Positions 16,789-26,037 of a DNA stretch of 64,000 bases are shown piece after piece; position 1 is the stretch's first letter; the number at the start of each line of letters is the position of its first letter. The position numbers and the translations under genes are program-made. This DNA comes from Lachnospiraceae bacterium (lineage in GTDB: Bacteria; Bacillota; Clostridia; Lachnospirales; Lachnospiraceae), in NCBI GenBank assembly GCA_022792335.1, contig JAAWAV010000055.1, positions 1 through 64,000 on the forward strand, given 5' to 3'. The notes beneath the pieces are model-generated. The model made no database searches. It saw only the letters and a program-made list of their open reading frames with translations, and had not been told where the DNA came from.

Positions 16789-17961
16789 TTATTCTGCCTT
16801 CATGACACGTACTTTGTACACGCCGTCAATTTCCATCAGGCGGTCAATCACCCGCTGGGGCACTTCCTGGTCCGCATCCATAATGGTATAGGCTACCCCG
16901 CCGCGGCTCTTGTTCTGCATATCAGGGATATTGACCCCTTCTTCCGCCAGCACAGACGCAAACTGCCCGATCATATTGGGTTTGTTCACATTGAAAATAC
17001 ACAGACGGCAAGCGCCCCTGCAGGGCGGCATCTCGCAGGAAGGGTAATTCACCGAATTGCGGATGGAGCCGGTCTCCAAATAAACCATCAGTTCCTTCAC
17101 TGCCATCTCCGCGCAGTTATCCTCCGACTCTGCCGTGGAAGCTCCCAAATGGGGAGTTGCGATCACACCGGGCATATGAGTCACCTTGGGATTGGGAAAG
17201 TCCGTCATATAGCGGTGAACCTTTCCGCTCGCAAGTGCCTCCTCCATGTCGTCGTCATTCACCAGAAGGTCACGGGCATAGTTAAGAATCACCACACCAT
17301 CTTTCATCTTGGCAAAAGCCTCTTTATTGATCATACCCCTGGTACTGTCCAGAAGCGGTACATGGACTGTGATATAATCGCATTTTCTGTAGATTTCATC
17401 AAGATTCGTCACATGTTTGATAAAGGAGGTAAGCTGCCAGGCGGCGTCCACAGAAAGAAACGGATCATAGCCGTAGACCTTCATCCCCAGTTCCGCCGCC
17501 GCATTGGCCACCCGGACGCCAATGGCTCCTAAGCCCACTACGCCAAGGCGCTTGCCCATAATTTCTGTTCCGGCAAACATCTTTTTACTTTTCTCCATGT
17601 CCTTGCTGATATTGGAGTCCTCTTTGTTCGCCTCCACCCACTCGATACCGCCGTGGATATCTCTGGCCGCCATCAGCATCCCCGCCAGTACCAGCTCCTT
17701 CACGCCGTTGGCATTGGCTCCCGGCGTATTAAAAACCACAATCCCTTTTTCTGTGCATTTCTCCAGGGGAATGTTGTTGACCCCGGCCCCGGCCCTGGCG
17801 ATAGCCTCCAGCCCCTCCGGCAGCTCCATTTCATGCATGGACGCGCTCCGCACCAGAACGCCTTCCGCCTCTTCCAAATGTTCTGTCAGCTCATAATCCT
17901 CTGAAAACAGCCTGAGTCCTTTCTTGGAAATCGGATTCAGACAGTGGATCTTTCTTTTCAT
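16789..17961 (-). CDS. serA: D-3-phosphoglycerate dehydrogenase
   Basis: First enzyme of serine biosynthesis, oxidising 3-phosphoglycerate with NAD+. The 390 residues are a 2-hydroxyacid dehydrogenase core (Rossmann G-L-G-A-I-G at about 144-149; catalytic Arg/Glu/His with T-P-H-L-G-A-S) followed by a C-terminal ACT domain (about 320-390) for feedback control by an amino acid. The catalytic-site segment reads N-Y-A-R rather than the commoner N-x-x-R-G, typical of this clostridial subgroup. AAGGAGA precedes the ATG. It lies 49 bases after serC. Confidence 0.95.
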   Translation of the reverse strand: MKRKIHCLNPISKKGLRLFSEDYELTEHLEEAEGVLVRSASMHEMELPEGLEAIARAGAGVNNIPLEKCTEKGIVVFNTPGANANGVKELVLAGMLMAARDIHGGIEWVEANKEDSNISKDMEKSKKMFAGTEIMGKRLGVVGLGAIGVRVANAAAELGMKVYGYDPFLSVDAAWQLTSFIKHVTNLDEIYRKCDYITVHVPLLDSTRGMINKEAFAKMKDGVVILNYARDLLVNDDDMEEALASGKVHRYMTDFPNPKVTHMPGVIATPHLGASTAESEDNCAEMAVKELMVYLETGSIRNSVNYPSCEMPPCRGACRLCIFNVNKPNMIGQFASVLAEEGVNIPDMQNKSRGGVAYTIMDADQEVPQRVIDRLMEIDGVYKVRVMKAE

Positions 17962-18010
17962 TCTGCTCTCCTTTTACGATGTCTCGCCCGCCTGCCAAAA
18001 GCAAGGGCTT

Positions 18011-19099
18011 TTATCTCTGATGTGTCTCTTCAAAGTCTTTCATGAATTTCACCAAAGCTTCTACCGCCTCGATGCTCACCGCATTATAGAGGCTGGCCCG
18101 CATTCCGCCGACGCTCCTGTGACCCTTCAGTCCCGAAAGCCCCGCCTCTTCCGCCGCCTTCACAAACTCTGCATCGAGCGCTTTCTCTCCTGTCACGAAA
18201 TCCACATTCATCCAGGAGCGGGAAGCTTTATCCGTGACTGTGGGTGTAAACAGACGGCTCTTATCCAAGAAGTCATAAAGTAGCGCAGCCTTCTTCTCAT
18301 TCCGCTCCTTCATGACCTCAAGGCCGCCTATATTTTTCAGCCACTGAAATACCTTGCCGCAGATATAGATCCCGTAAGCCGGCGGCGTATTGTAAAGGGA
18401 GTCCTTATCGGCATGCGTTTTATACTGAAGCATGGTCGGCGTTCCGGGCCAGACCTCCTCTGTGATCAAATCTTCTCTGATAATGGCGATCACCACGCCG
18501 GCCGGGCCGATGTTCTTCTGAACTCCGCCATAGATCATACCATATTTTTCCACGTCTATGGGTTCTGCCAGAAAACAGGAGGATACGTCTGCTACCAGCG
18601 TCTTTCCCTTGGTGTCGGGAAGGATGTGGAACTGGGTTCCGTAAATAGTATTGTTCTGACAAATATAAACATAATCGGCGTCCTCGCTGATCGGCAGATC
18701 GGAGCAGTCCGGAATATAGTTGAAATTCTTATCCTCGCTGGAAGCAACACAGTTGGCCTTTCCGTATTTGGACGCTTCTTTCCAGGCCCTTTTCGCCCAG
18801 TTTCCGGTCACAATATAATCCGCTACGCCGTGTTTCATAAAATTCATGGGCACCATGGCAAACTGCAGATGGGCGCCGCCCTGCAGAAACAATACTTTGT
18901 AATTGTCCGGAATCCCCATCAGATCCCGGAGATCCTGTTCCGCATCCTTGATAATTTTATCGTAGGTTTTGGAACGATGGCTCATCTCCATCACGGACAT
19001 TCCTGTCCCCGCATAATCCAGCATCTCCGCCGCCGCTTCTCTCAGGACTTCTTCCGGGAGCGCCGCCGGGCCGGCCGAAAAATTATATACTCTACTCAT
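18011..19099 (-). CDS. serC: Phosphoserine aminotransferase
   Basis: PLP enzyme converting 3-phosphohydroxypyruvate and glutamate to 3-phosphoserine. The 362-residue protein begins R-V-Y-N-F-S-A-G-P-A, has the PLP lysine in G-V-Q-K-N-I-G-P-A-G and the conserved H-R-S-V-G-G-M-R-A-S-L-Y-N-A end. The ATG at 19097-19099 follows GGAGG; the longer frame upstream runs through the promoter. First gene of serC-serA-DUF1015, with its own promoter and a possible operator just upstream. Confidence 0.96.
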   Translation of the reverse strand: MSRVYNFSAGPAALPEEVLREAAAEMLDYAGTGMSVMEMSHRSKTYDKIIKDAEQDLRDLMGIPDNYKVLFLQGGAHLQFAMVPMNFMKHGVADYIVTGNWAKRAWKEASKYGKANCVASSEDKNFNYIPDCSDLPISEDADYVYICQNNTIYGTQFHILPDTKGKTLVADVSSCFLAEPIDVEKYGMIYGGVQKNIGPAGVVIAIIREDLITEEVWPGTPTMLQYKTHADKDSLYNTPPAYGIYICGKVFQWLKNIGGLEVMKERNEKKAALLYDFLDKSRLFTPTVTDKASRSWMNVDFVTGEKALDAEFVKAAEEAGLSGLKGHRSVGGMRASLYNAVSIEAVEALVKFMKDFEETHQR

Positions 19100-19142
19100 A
19101 TTCTGATCCTCCTTCAGATTTGGACGCTTCGCCCGAATCCCA

Positions 19143-19172
19143 GTACAGCATTGCACCGATGCAACACTGTAC
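19143..19172 (-). promoter_or_regulatory. Palindrome at the serC transcription start (candidate operator or 5' hairpin)
   Basis: Two 13-base arms (19143-19155 and 19160-19172) separated by four bases; the core TTGCA-N4-TGCAA is flanked by two wobble pairs and a further TACAG/CTGTA. It begins immediately after the -10 box, so it would be either a repressor-binding dyad over the start site or a stable hairpin at the very 5' end of the mRNA. The cognate regulator is unknown. Confidence 0.55.
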
Positions 19173-19173
19173 T

Positions 19174-19203
19174 AGTATAGTACAAAAGCCGGGCGGCTGT
19201 AAA
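19174..19203 (-). promoter_or_regulatory. Sigma-A promoter of serC-serA
   Basis: TTTACA (19198-19203), 18-base spacer, TATACT (19174-19179) on the minus strand. The -35 hexamer is exactly the six-base loop of the ilvB terminator hairpin at 19189-19212, so the terminator and the promoter share DNA. Confidence 0.75.
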
Positions 19204-19212
19204 GCCACCCGG
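19189..19212 (-). terminator. Rho-independent terminator of ilvB
   Basis: A 9-bp GC-rich stem (CCGGGTGGC / GCCGCCCGG with one G-U pair) and a six-base loop, followed on the minus strand by CTTTTGT. It starts 39 bases after the ilvB stop codon. Confidence 0.75.
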
Positions 19213-19250
19213 TCAAAGTTTTAACGATTTTTTCCTTCTAAAACCCAAAT

Positions 19251-20936
19251 TCAGGCATTTTTCGCATCCAGGTCCTCCTGATTGAAGGCTTCTTCGATGG
19301 CTCCCCCCGGCGCAACCATAGGAAATACCTTGTCGTCACAGTCAATCTGCACATCGATGACCACAGGGCCTCCCGCCGCCATGGCTTCCCGGATAGCCGG
19401 TTCTACTTCTTCCTTCTTCGTCACCCGGATTCCCTTTGCGCCCATGGCCTCAGCCACCTTCACAAAGTCTGTCTTATCCTCAAGAATCGTAGAAGAATAG
19501 CGTTTTCCGTAAAACAGGGTCTGCCACTGCCGTACCATGCCCAACACATGATTGTCGATGACAATCTCAATCACCGGAATATTGGAGCGAACTGCCGTCG
19601 CTATCTCGTTCATATTCATCCGGAAGCATCCGTCCCCGGCAATATTGAATACTGCTTTGTCCGGACGTCCCATCTTCGCACCCATGGCTGCACCCAGACC
19701 ATAGCCCATGGTTCCAAGTCCGCCGGAGGTAATGAAAGTCCTGGGTTCCTTATACTTATAGAACTGAGCCGCCCACATCTGATGTTGTCCTACATCCGTA
19801 GTGATAATGGCTTCCCCCTCTGTTACTTTATATAACGTCTCGATCACATAAGGAGCTGTCAGGACATCCTGAGGATAGGTCAGCGGATGCCGTTCTTTCA
19901 TCGCCTCGATCTCCGCCACCCATTCGTGATGATCCTGCTTATTAAGCCGTTCATTTAAAATCTTAAGAATTGCCTTCGCGTCGCCCACTACGGAAACGTC
20001 GCTTAAAATGTTTTTGTTGATTTCCGCCGCGTCCACATCAATATGAAGCACCTTCGCGTCCCTGGCAAACCGCTTCGTATTTCCTGTCACCCGGTCGCTG
20101 AATCTGGTGCCGACAGCGATCAAAAGATCACTTTTCGTAATCCCCAGATTGGAAGTTTTAGTTCCGTGCATACCGACCATGCCGGTATACCGCTCATGTT
20201 CTCCAGGAAAAGCGCCTTTGCCCATCAGCGTATCCGACACAGGGGCGTCCACTTTTTCCACAAACTCCATAAGCTCTTCCGAAGCTCCCGCGATACTCAC
20301 GCCGCCGCCTACAAAAATATAGGGACGTTTTGACTTCTCAATCAGCTCCACCGCCCTGTCGATGTTCTCTTCCTTGATGGTGTTTACCTTTGGAAGCACC
20401 GGAGAAGGTTTCGCCGGCGTATATTCCGTTTCCGTCGCTGTCACATCCTTGGTAATATCCACCAGCACCGGGCCGGGCCGTCCTTCTACCGCGATGCGGA
20501 AAGCTCTGCGGATGGTATCGGCCAGTTTCGTCACATCCTTGACAATAAAGCTATGCTTGGTGATGGGCATAACGACTCCGGCAATATCCACCTCCTGGAA
20601 TGTATCCCTTCCCAGAAGGTTTACGGCCACATTGGCCGTAATGGCCACCATGGGGACAGAATCCATCTGCGCCGTAGCGATCCCCGTTACCAGATTGGTG
20701 GCTCCAGGACCGGAAGTAGCCAGACACACGCCCACCTTTCCGGTAGCTCTGGCATAACCGTCTGCCGCATGGGACGCCCCCTGCTCATGGGATGTTAAAA
20801 TATGATGAATCTCGTCAGAATGTTTGTATAAGGCGTCGTAAATATTCAAAATTGTGCCGCCAGGATAGCCGAACACCGTATCCACGCCCTGTTCCTTCAG
20901 GCACTCCACCACAATCTCCGCACCTGTTAATTTCAT
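19251..20936 (-). CDS. ilvB: Acetolactate synthase, large (catalytic) subunit
   Basis: Thiamine-diphosphate and FAD-dependent enzyme making 2-acetolactate or 2-aceto-2-hydroxybutyrate for valine, leucine and isoleucine. The 561-residue protein has the N-terminal ThDP-Pyr domain with the catalytic Glu (S-H-E-Q-G, about 48-52), the central FAD domain, and the C-terminal ThDP motif G-D-G-C-F ... N-E. GGAGGAG lies eight bases before the ATG. No small regulatory subunit (ilvH/ilvN) gene is seen nearby. It is separated from ilvD by about 500 bases of repeats and terminators, so it may have a separate promoter that I could not place. Confidence 0.96.
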   Translation of the reverse strand: MKLTGAEIVVECLKEQGVDTVFGYPGGTILNIYDALYKHSDEIHHILTSHEQGASHAADGYARATGKVGVCLATSGPGATNLVTGIATAQMDSVPMVAITANVAVNLLGRDTFQEVDIAGVVMPITKHSFIVKDVTKLADTIRRAFRIAVEGRPGPVLVDITKDVTATETEYTPAKPSPVLPKVNTIKEENIDRAVELIEKSKRPYIFVGGGVSIAGASEELMEFVEKVDAPVSDTLMGKGAFPGEHERYTGMVGMHGTKTSNLGITKSDLLIAVGTRFSDRVTGNTKRFARDAKVLHIDVDAAEINKNILSDVSVVGDAKAILKILNERLNKQDHHEWVAEIEAMKERHPLTYPQDVLTAPYVIETLYKVTEGEAIITTDVGQHQMWAAQFYKYKEPRTFITSGGLGTMGYGLGAAMGAKMGRPDKAVFNIAGDGCFRMNMNEIATAVRSNIPVIEIVIDNHVLGMVRQWQTLFYGKRYSSTILEDKTDFVKVAEAMGAKGIRVTKKEEVEPAIREAMAAGGPVVIDVQIDCDDKVFPMVAPGGAIEEAFNQEDLDAKNA

Positions 20937-20960
20937 AATCGTTCTCCTCCTTGTATATGC

Positions 20961-21330
20961 AGTGCACTTGGCGCACTTCGTTTAGCGCTCGCTCTTCATA
21001 GCGACGGCTTCTTCGCGAATCCTTCCGCTACCCATGCACGGCTTTCTCGCAGTGCACTTAGCGCTCTTCGTTTAGCGCTCGCTCTTCATAGCGACGGCTT
21101 CTTCGCGAATCCTTCCGCTACCCATACATGGCTTTCTCGCAGTGCACTTAGCGCGCTTCGTTTAGCGCTCGCTCTTCATAGCGACGGCTTCTTCGCGAAT
21201 CCTTCCGCTACCCATACATGGCTTTCTCGCAGTGCACTTGGCGCTCTTCGTTTAGCGCTCACTCTTCATAGCGACGGCTTCTTCGCGAACCCTTCCGCTA
21301 CCCATACACTGCTTTCTCGCAGTACACACT
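20961..21330. repeat. Four 90-bp tandem repeats between ilvD and ilvB
   Basis: Four consecutive units of exactly 90 bp (20961-21050, 21051-21140, 21141-21230, 21231-21320) and the start of a fifth. Units differ at only a few positions, for example CTTAGCGCG, CTTAGCGCT or CTTGGCGCT after the leading AGTGCA. Each contains small dyads (AGCGC...GCGCT, TCGCT...AGCGA, TTCGCGAA). The period is a multiple of three, but every frame is interrupted, so it is not coding. The whole gap 20937-21438 contains only these repeats and the two hairpins beside ilvD. Confidence 0.95.
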
Positions 21331-21331
21331 C

Positions 21332-21350
21332 AAAAAGCCTCCGGCTTTTT
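21332..21350. terminator. Bidirectional terminator after ilvD
   Basis: AAAAAGCC-TCC-GGCTTTTT (arms 21332-21339 and 21343-21350), an A-tract/T-tract hairpin that can act in both directions. It lies about 90 bases beyond the ilvD stop, after the larger hairpin at 21374-21431. Confidence 0.8.
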
Positions 21351-21373
21351 TCGTTCGCGGGCATGCGCCCTAT

Positions 21374-21431
21374 AGAACCGGCGGAAGCCAAACCTGCCTG
21401 CAAACAGCCGGTTTTGGTTTCCGCCGGTTCT
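21374..21431 (-). repeat. 19-bp stem hairpin immediately after ilvD
   Basis: Arms 21374-21392 and 21413-21431 (AGAACCGGCGGAA ... TTCCGCCGGTTCT plus a one-mismatch extension) with a 20-base loop that contains a second, partly complementary CCGGC/GCAGG element. It starts eight bases after the ilvD stop, lacks its own T-run and precedes the true terminator at 21332-21350; it probably protects the ilvD mRNA 3' end or assists termination. Confidence 0.7.
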
Positions 21432-21438
21432 GCACTGC

Positions 21439-23106
21439 TTATTGCTTGTCGCGTAAAACTGCCCCTTTGTTTCCTGATGTTACAAGGTTTGCATAGCGGG
21501 CCAGGTATCCGCTGGTAATCTTCGGCTCCCTGGGCTGCCATTTCGCCCGCCTTGCCGCCAGCTCTTCGTCTGATACCTTCACATTCAGAGTGCAGGCGTC
21601 AATATCAATGGCAATGATATCTCCCTCTTCAATCAGAGCAATGGGACCGCCCACGGCCGCTTCCGGAGACACATGTCCGATGGAAGCCCCTCTGGAGGCG
21701 CCGGAAAACCGTCCGTCTGTGATCAGAGCTACGCTGGAACCAAGCCCCATCCCTGCGATGGCAGAAGTAGGGTTCAGCATTTCCCTCATACCAGGACCAC
21801 CCTTGGGTCCCTCATAGCGGATAACCACCACGTCTCCCGCCACAATCTTTCCTCCCTTGATAGCGGCAATGGCGTCTTCCTCACAGTCAAAGACTCTGGC
21901 CGGGCCTTCGTGCTTCATCATCTCCGGCACCACGGCCGAACGTTTCACTACGCCGGAGTCAGGGGCAATGTTCCCCTTCAGGATGGCCAGCCCTCCCGTC
22001 TCACTGTAGGGATTGTCCAGAGGGCGAATCACCTCTTTGTCCCGGATCTCACATCCCGCGATATTCTCCCCGACTGTCTTTCCGGTAGCAGTGATCAGGT
22101 CTGTATATAATAAATCCTTCTTTGACAGTTCATTCATGACAGCATAGACGCCGCCCGCCTCGTTTAAGTCCTCCATATAGGTGGGGCCTGCCGGAGCCAG
22201 ATGACACAGGTTCGGCGTTCTCGCACTCACCTCATTGGCAATATCCACATTCAGCTCCACACCAGCCTCATGGGCAATGGCCGGAAGATGAAGCATACTG
22301 TTGGTGCTGCAGCCCAGAGCCATATCCACGGTCAGTGCATTCATAAATGCCTTCTCATTCATAATATCGCGGGGCTTAATGTCCTTTTTCAAAAGCTCCA
22401 TCACCTGCATGCCTGCATGTTTCGCCAGCTTAATCCGCTCCGAATACACGGCAGGGACAGTGCCGTTTCCAGGGAGTCCCATCCCCAGGGCCTCCGTCAG
22501 ACAGTTCATACTGTTGGCCGTATACATGCCGGAGCAGGAACCACAGGTGGGACATACTCTATTCTCGTATTCCCTCACATCCTCTTCCGTCATCGTTCCG
22601 GCGCTGTAAGACCCCACCGCCTCAAACATGCTGGAGAGGCTTCTCTTCTTTCCTTTTACCCGTCCTGCCAGCATGGGGCCGCCGCTCACAAAAATCGTCG
22701 GGATATTTAACCTGGCCGCCGCCATCAAAAGTCCCGGCACATTCTTGTCACAGTTGGGAACCATAACCAGTGCGTCAAACTGGTGAGCCAGAGCCATGCA
22801 CTCCGTAGAATCTGCGATCAGATCCCTGGTCACCAGAGAATATTTCATCCCCATATGGCCCATGGCAATGCCGTCGCACACGGCAATGGCCGGAAATACA
22901 ATGGGGGTTCCACCTGCCATGGCGACTCCCTGCTTTACAGCCGCTACGATTTTATCCAGATTCATATGGCCCGGTACGATCTCATTATAAGAACTTACAA
23001 TACCAATCAGAGGCCTGTCAAGCTCCTCCTCCGTATAGCCAAGGGCGTTAAACAGTGATCTGTGGGGCGCCTGCTGCATCCCCTTCTTAACTGCGTCGCT
23101 TCTCAT
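21439..23106 (-). CDS. ilvD: Dihydroxy-acid dehydratase
   Basis: Iron-sulfur enzyme dehydrating 2,3-dihydroxy-3-methylbutanoate/pentanoate in valine and isoleucine synthesis. The 555-residue length is standard. The cluster and metal cysteines are visible in the [14 protein letters not shown] and [10 protein letters not shown] motifs, and the C-terminal [11 protein letters not shown] catalytic segment is present. AAGGTG precedes the ATG. It begins six bases after the leuB stop, indicating one operon. Confidence 0.97.
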   Translation of the reverse strand: MRSDAVKKGMQQAPHRSLFNALGYTEEELDRPLIGIVSSYNEIVPGHMNLDKIVAAVKQGVAMAGGTPIVFPAIAVCDGIAMGHMGMKYSLVTRDLIADSTECMALAHQFDALVMVPNCDKNVPGLLMAAARLNIPTIFVSGGPMLAGRVKGKKRSLSSMFEAVGSYSAGTMTEEDVREYENRVCPTCGSCSGMYTANSMNCLTEALGMGLPGNGTVPAVYSERIKLAKHAGMQVMELLKKDIKPRDIMNEKAFMNALTVDMALGCSTNSMLHLPAIAHEAGVELNVDIANEVSARTPNLCHLAPAGPTYMEDLNEAGGVYAVMNELSKKDLLYTDLITATGKTVGENIAGCEIRDKEVIRPLDNPYSETGGLAILKGNIAPDSGVVKRSAVVPEMMKHEGPARVFDCEEDAIAAIKGGKIVAGDVVVIRYEGPKGGPGMREMLNPTSAIAGMGLGSSVALITDGRFSGASRGASIGHVSPEAAVGGPIALIEEGDIIAIDIDACTLNVKVSDEELAARRAKWQPREPKITSGYLARYANLVTSGNKGAVLRDKQ

Positions 23107-23112
23107 CTATCT

Positions 23113-24198
23113 TCACCTTATCCTTTCTGCCACAAGACTTCCCATTTCTTTCGTTCCCACCTTCGTACAGCCTTCTGCATAAATGTCTCCTGTACGGTAG
23201 CCGTCCGTCAGCACCTGTTGCACCGCTGCCTCCACGGCGTCTGCTTCCTTATCCAGATCAAAGGAATAACGAAGCATCATGGCTACCGACAGAATCGTCG
23301 CCAGCGGGTTTGCAATGTCCTTCCCCGCAATATCCGGCGCCGAACCGTGGCTGGGCTCATAAAGCCCCAGTTTCGTCTTTCCAAGGCTCGCCGAGGGCAA
23401 CATGCCGATGGATCCAGTAATCTCACTGGCCTCATCGGAAAGAATATCTCCAAACATATTCTCCGTCAGCACCACATCGAACTGGCCCGGGTTCATCACA
23501 AGCTGCATGGCCGCATTGTCCACCAGCATATGGCTCACTTCGATATCGGGATAATCTTTCGCCGTTTCATCCACCACGCTCCTCCAGAGCCTGGAAGAAT
23601 CCAGCACATTGGCCTTATCCACGCTGATTAACTTCTTTGACCGTTTTCCGGCGATCTCAAATGCCTTTACGGCAATGCGACGGATCTCATGCTCGTCATA
23701 AACCAGAGTATCAATGGCCTTCCTCACGCCATTCTCTGTCACAGTCTTTCTCTCACCAAAGTAAAGACCTCCGGTCAATTCCCGCATAATCACCATATCG
23801 AAACCGTCTCCGATAATCTCTTTCTTTAAAGGGCATGCCTCGGCCAGCTCTTTATAAAGCCAGGCCGGGCGGATATTGGCAAACAGCTCCAGCCCTTTCC
23901 GAATCCCAAGAAGCCCGGCTTCGGGACGGGTAGCGGGCGGTCCGTCGTACCAGCGGGAATTTCCCACATTTCCGCCGACCGCTCCCAGAAGAACGGAATC
24001 ACTGGCTTTTGCCTCCTCCAGCGTCTCTTCCGTCAGAGGCACTCCATGGACATCGATGGACGCTCCGCCCATCAAAAGCTTCTTATATGTAAATGTGTGG
24101 CCATAAACGGCGCCGACCTTATCAAGCACCTTTATGGCCTCCGTAACAATTTCCGGCCCGATACCGTCGCCGGGAATCACAGCAATCTGATAATTCAT
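23113..24198 (-). CDS. leuB: 3-Isopropylmalate dehydrogenase
   Basis: Oxidative decarboxylation of 3-isopropylmalate in leucine biosynthesis (NAD+, Mg2+). The 361-residue protein has G-D-G-I-G-P-E (10-16), the E-L-T-G-G-L-Y-F-G substrate loop, the catalytic Tyr/Lys pair and the metal-binding E-V-S-H-M-L-V-D and L-S-D-E-A-S segments, with the E-P[10 protein letters not shown] NAD motif. GGAGAG precedes the ATG. First gene of leuB-ilvD; leuA and leuCD are not in the window. Confidence 0.97.
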   Translation of the reverse strand: MNYQIAVIPGDGIGPEIVTEAIKVLDKVGAVYGHTFTYKKLLMGGASIDVHGVPLTEETLEEAKASDSVLLGAVGGNVGNSRWYDGPPATRPEAGLLGIRKGLELFANIRPAWLYKELAEACPLKKEIIGDGFDMVIMRELTGGLYFGERKTVTENGVRKAIDTLVYDEHEIRRIAVKAFEIAGKRSKKLISVDKANVLDSSRLWRSVVDETAKDYPDIEVSHMLVDNAAMQLVMNPGQFDVVLTENMFGDILSDEASEITGSIGMLPSASLGKTKLGLYEPSHGSAPDIAGKDIANPLATILSVAMMLRYSFDLDKEADAVEAAVQQVLTDGYRTGDIYAEGCTKVGTKEMGSLVAERIR

Positions 24199-24315
24199 GA
24201 GGCTTTTCTCTCCTTCTTTCTTCGATTACCCTTTATACTATCCTATTTTTCTTTGTTTTTCAAGCTGTACACAGGATTTTCCAGTGATCCACCCATACGA
24301 AACTGGAATTTCTGA

Positions 24316-24366
24316 TATAACGCTTCGTTATAGAATGGATTTTCAAGATGATAAAAGATTATACCA
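24316..24366 (-). promoter_or_regulatory. Candidate extended -10 promoter and structured leader of leuB
   Basis: On the minus strand TGGTATAAT (24358-24366) is an extended -10 element without a good -35 box, giving a leader of about 150 bases. The leader contains two hairpins: TATAACG-AAG-CGTTATA near 24317-24333 and TTCCAGT...ACTGGAA near 24278-24310. I see no T-run terminator, so attenuation is not supported. Confidence 0.4.
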
Positions 24367-24416
24367 TAAAAAACCATCTTTCTGTCTTGTCACCTGTAAA
24401 GATTCCACTGGAGTAC

Positions 24417-24482
24417 TTGTTTAAAATAGAAATCATGTTATAATGAACTAAAGAAGGGACCGTGCCGCCTACTAGCGCGGCA
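24417..24482 (+). promoter_or_regulatory. Promoter and leader hairpin of pncB
   Basis: TTGTTT (24417-24422), 16-base spacer, TATAAT (24439-24444). The short leader contains a hairpin with a 6-bp stem TGCCGC/GCGGCA (24463-24468 and 24477-24482) just before the AAAGGAG ribosome-binding site. Because niaR lies two genes away, a niacin-responsive operator would be expected here, but I cannot identify it by eye. Confidence 0.55.
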
Positions 24483-24499
24483 GGCCGAAAGGAGAATTT

Positions 24500-25972
24500 A
24501 TGGACACCAGAAACCTGACGCTGATGACCGACCTGTATGAGCTAACCATGATGCAGGGATATTTTAAAGAAAACGCGAACCAGACGGCGGTTTTCGACGT
24601 TTTTTACAGAACTAATCCCAGCGGCAATGGATTTGCCATCATGGCCGGGCTGGAGCAGGTCATTGACTATGTGAAACATCTGCATTTCGGAGAAGCAGAA
24701 GTAGATTATCTCAGGAGCACCGGGCTCTTTGACGAGGATTTTCTGGACTATCTGCGGGATTTCAAATTTTCCGGCGATATCTACGCCATTCCCGAAGGAA
24801 CTGTGGTCTTTCCCAGGGAACCTCTGGTAAAGGTGATTGCCCCCATCATGGAGGCCCAACTTGTGGAGACAGCTATTTTAAATATCATCAATCACCAGTG
24901 TCTCATTGCCACTAAGACGGCCAGAGTCGTCCATGCGGCCCGCGGCGACGGAATCATGGAATTTGGTCTCAGGCGCGCCCAGGGACCGGACGCCGGCATT
25001 TATGGCGCAAGAGCCGCCATGATCGGCGGCTGCATCGCCACTTCTAATGTGTTGGCTGGGCAGATCTTTGACGTTCCGGTAAAAGGTACCCACGCTCACA
25101 GTTGGATTATGAGCTTTCCCGACGAGCTGACTGCTTTCCGGACCTATGCGAAACTTTATCCCACCGCCTGTATCCTCTTGGTGGACACTTATGATACGCT
25201 ACGATCCGGCGTTCCGAACGCCATCACCGTGTTTCGTGAAATGAAGGCGGCCGGCGTTCCCTTAAAGGGGTACGGAATCCGCCTGGACAGCGGCGATCTG
25301 GCTTATCTTTCTAAAGAAGCGAAAAAGATGCTGACGGAGGCCGGTTTTGGCGACGCCATTATCTCCGCTTCCAGCGACCTGGACGAGCATCTGATCAACA
25401 GCCTAAAGACCCAGGGCGCCGCCATCAATTCCTGGGGCGTCGGCACCAATATGATCACCAGCAGCGACTGGCCCGCTTTTGGCGGAGTCTATAAGCTCGT
25501 GGCTCTGAAAGACGAAAAAACAGGAGACTTCATTCCCAAAATCAAGCTTTCGGAAAACACGGAGAAGGTTACAAACCCCGGAAATAAGACGGTTTACCGT
25601 ATTTATGGCGCCGATACGGGAAAGATGATTGCGGATCTGATCGCCCTTTCTGATGAGGAATATTCCTCCGACCAGCCCCTCCTTTTGTTCGATCCCATCG
25701 ACACCTGGAAAAAGACCCGCCTTGCTCCCAAAACCTATACCATCCGGGAACTCCCTGTGCAGGTATTTCGAGCGGGGGAATGTGTCTATGAGTCGGATTC
25801 CGTCATGGAAATCCGGGATTACTGCAGGAGAGAACTGGATACACTCTGGGATGAGGCGAAACGCCTGATCAATCCCCACCGGGCTCATATTGATCTGTCG
25901 GCAAAGCTGCACGCCATGAAAAACGGTCTGTTGGAATCCGTCGACCATATGACTCATCATCAGATAAAATAA
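24500..25972 (+). CDS. pncB: Nicotinate phosphoribosyltransferase
   Basis: Makes nicotinate mononucleotide from nicotinate and PRPP with ATP hydrolysis (Preiss-Handler NAD salvage). The 490-residue protein has T-D-L-Y-E-L-T-M near the N-terminus, the substrate motifs F-G-L-R-R-A-Q-G, G-T-x-A-H-S-W, R-L-D-S-G-D-L and G-V-G-T, and a C-terminal segment typical of the Firmicutes type. AAAGGAG lies eight bases before the ATG. It is transcribed away from leuB and lies near niaR, consistent with niacin-responsive control. Confidence 0.96.
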   Translation: MDTRNLTLMTDLYELTMMQGYFKENANQTAVFDVFYRTNPSGNGFAIMAGLEQVIDYVKHLHFGEAEVDYLRSTGLFDEDFLDYLRDFKFSGDIYAIPEGTVVFPREPLVKVIAPIMEAQLVETAILNIINHQCLIATKTARVVHAARGDGIMEFGLRRAQGPDAGIYGARAAMIGGCIATSNVLAGQIFDVPVKGTHAHSWIMSFPDELTAFRTYAKLYPTACILLVDTYDTLRSGVPNAITVFREMKAAGVPLKGYGIRLDSGDLAYLSKEAKKMLTEAGFGDAIISASSDLDEHLINSLKTQGAAINSWGVGTNMITSSDWPAFGGVYKLVALKDEKTGDFIPKIKLSENTEKVTNPGNKTVYRIYGADTGKMIADLIALSDEEYSSDQPLLLFDPIDTWKKTRLAPKTYTIRELPVQVFRAGECVYESDSVMEIRDYCRRELDTLWDEAKRLINPHRAHIDLSAKLHAMKNGLLESVDHMTHHQIK

Positions 25973-26037
25973 CTCCAGGTGGTTTTTCCGGTAGCATGTT
26001 CGGAAAACGCTCTGAGAACGACAGACAGGAGACTTTT

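Noticed and set aside
20961-21330. CRISPR array
   Set aside because: The units are directly adjacent 90-bp tandem repeats without unique spacers, and no cas genes are present. The 49.7-50.25 kb array is likewise not spacer-repeat organised.
21266-21541. Minus-strand frame running from the ilvD 3' end into the 90-bp repeats
   Set aside because: It is out of frame with ilvD, covers the terminator hairpins and ends inside a repeat unit; no codon or family signal.
24278-24366. Possible T-box leader of leuB (a GGGTGG stretch in the leader)
   Set aside because: The core does not continue into the NACCGCG pattern, the would-be acceptor-pairing bases do not fit leucine tRNA, and there is no terminator/antiterminator pair.
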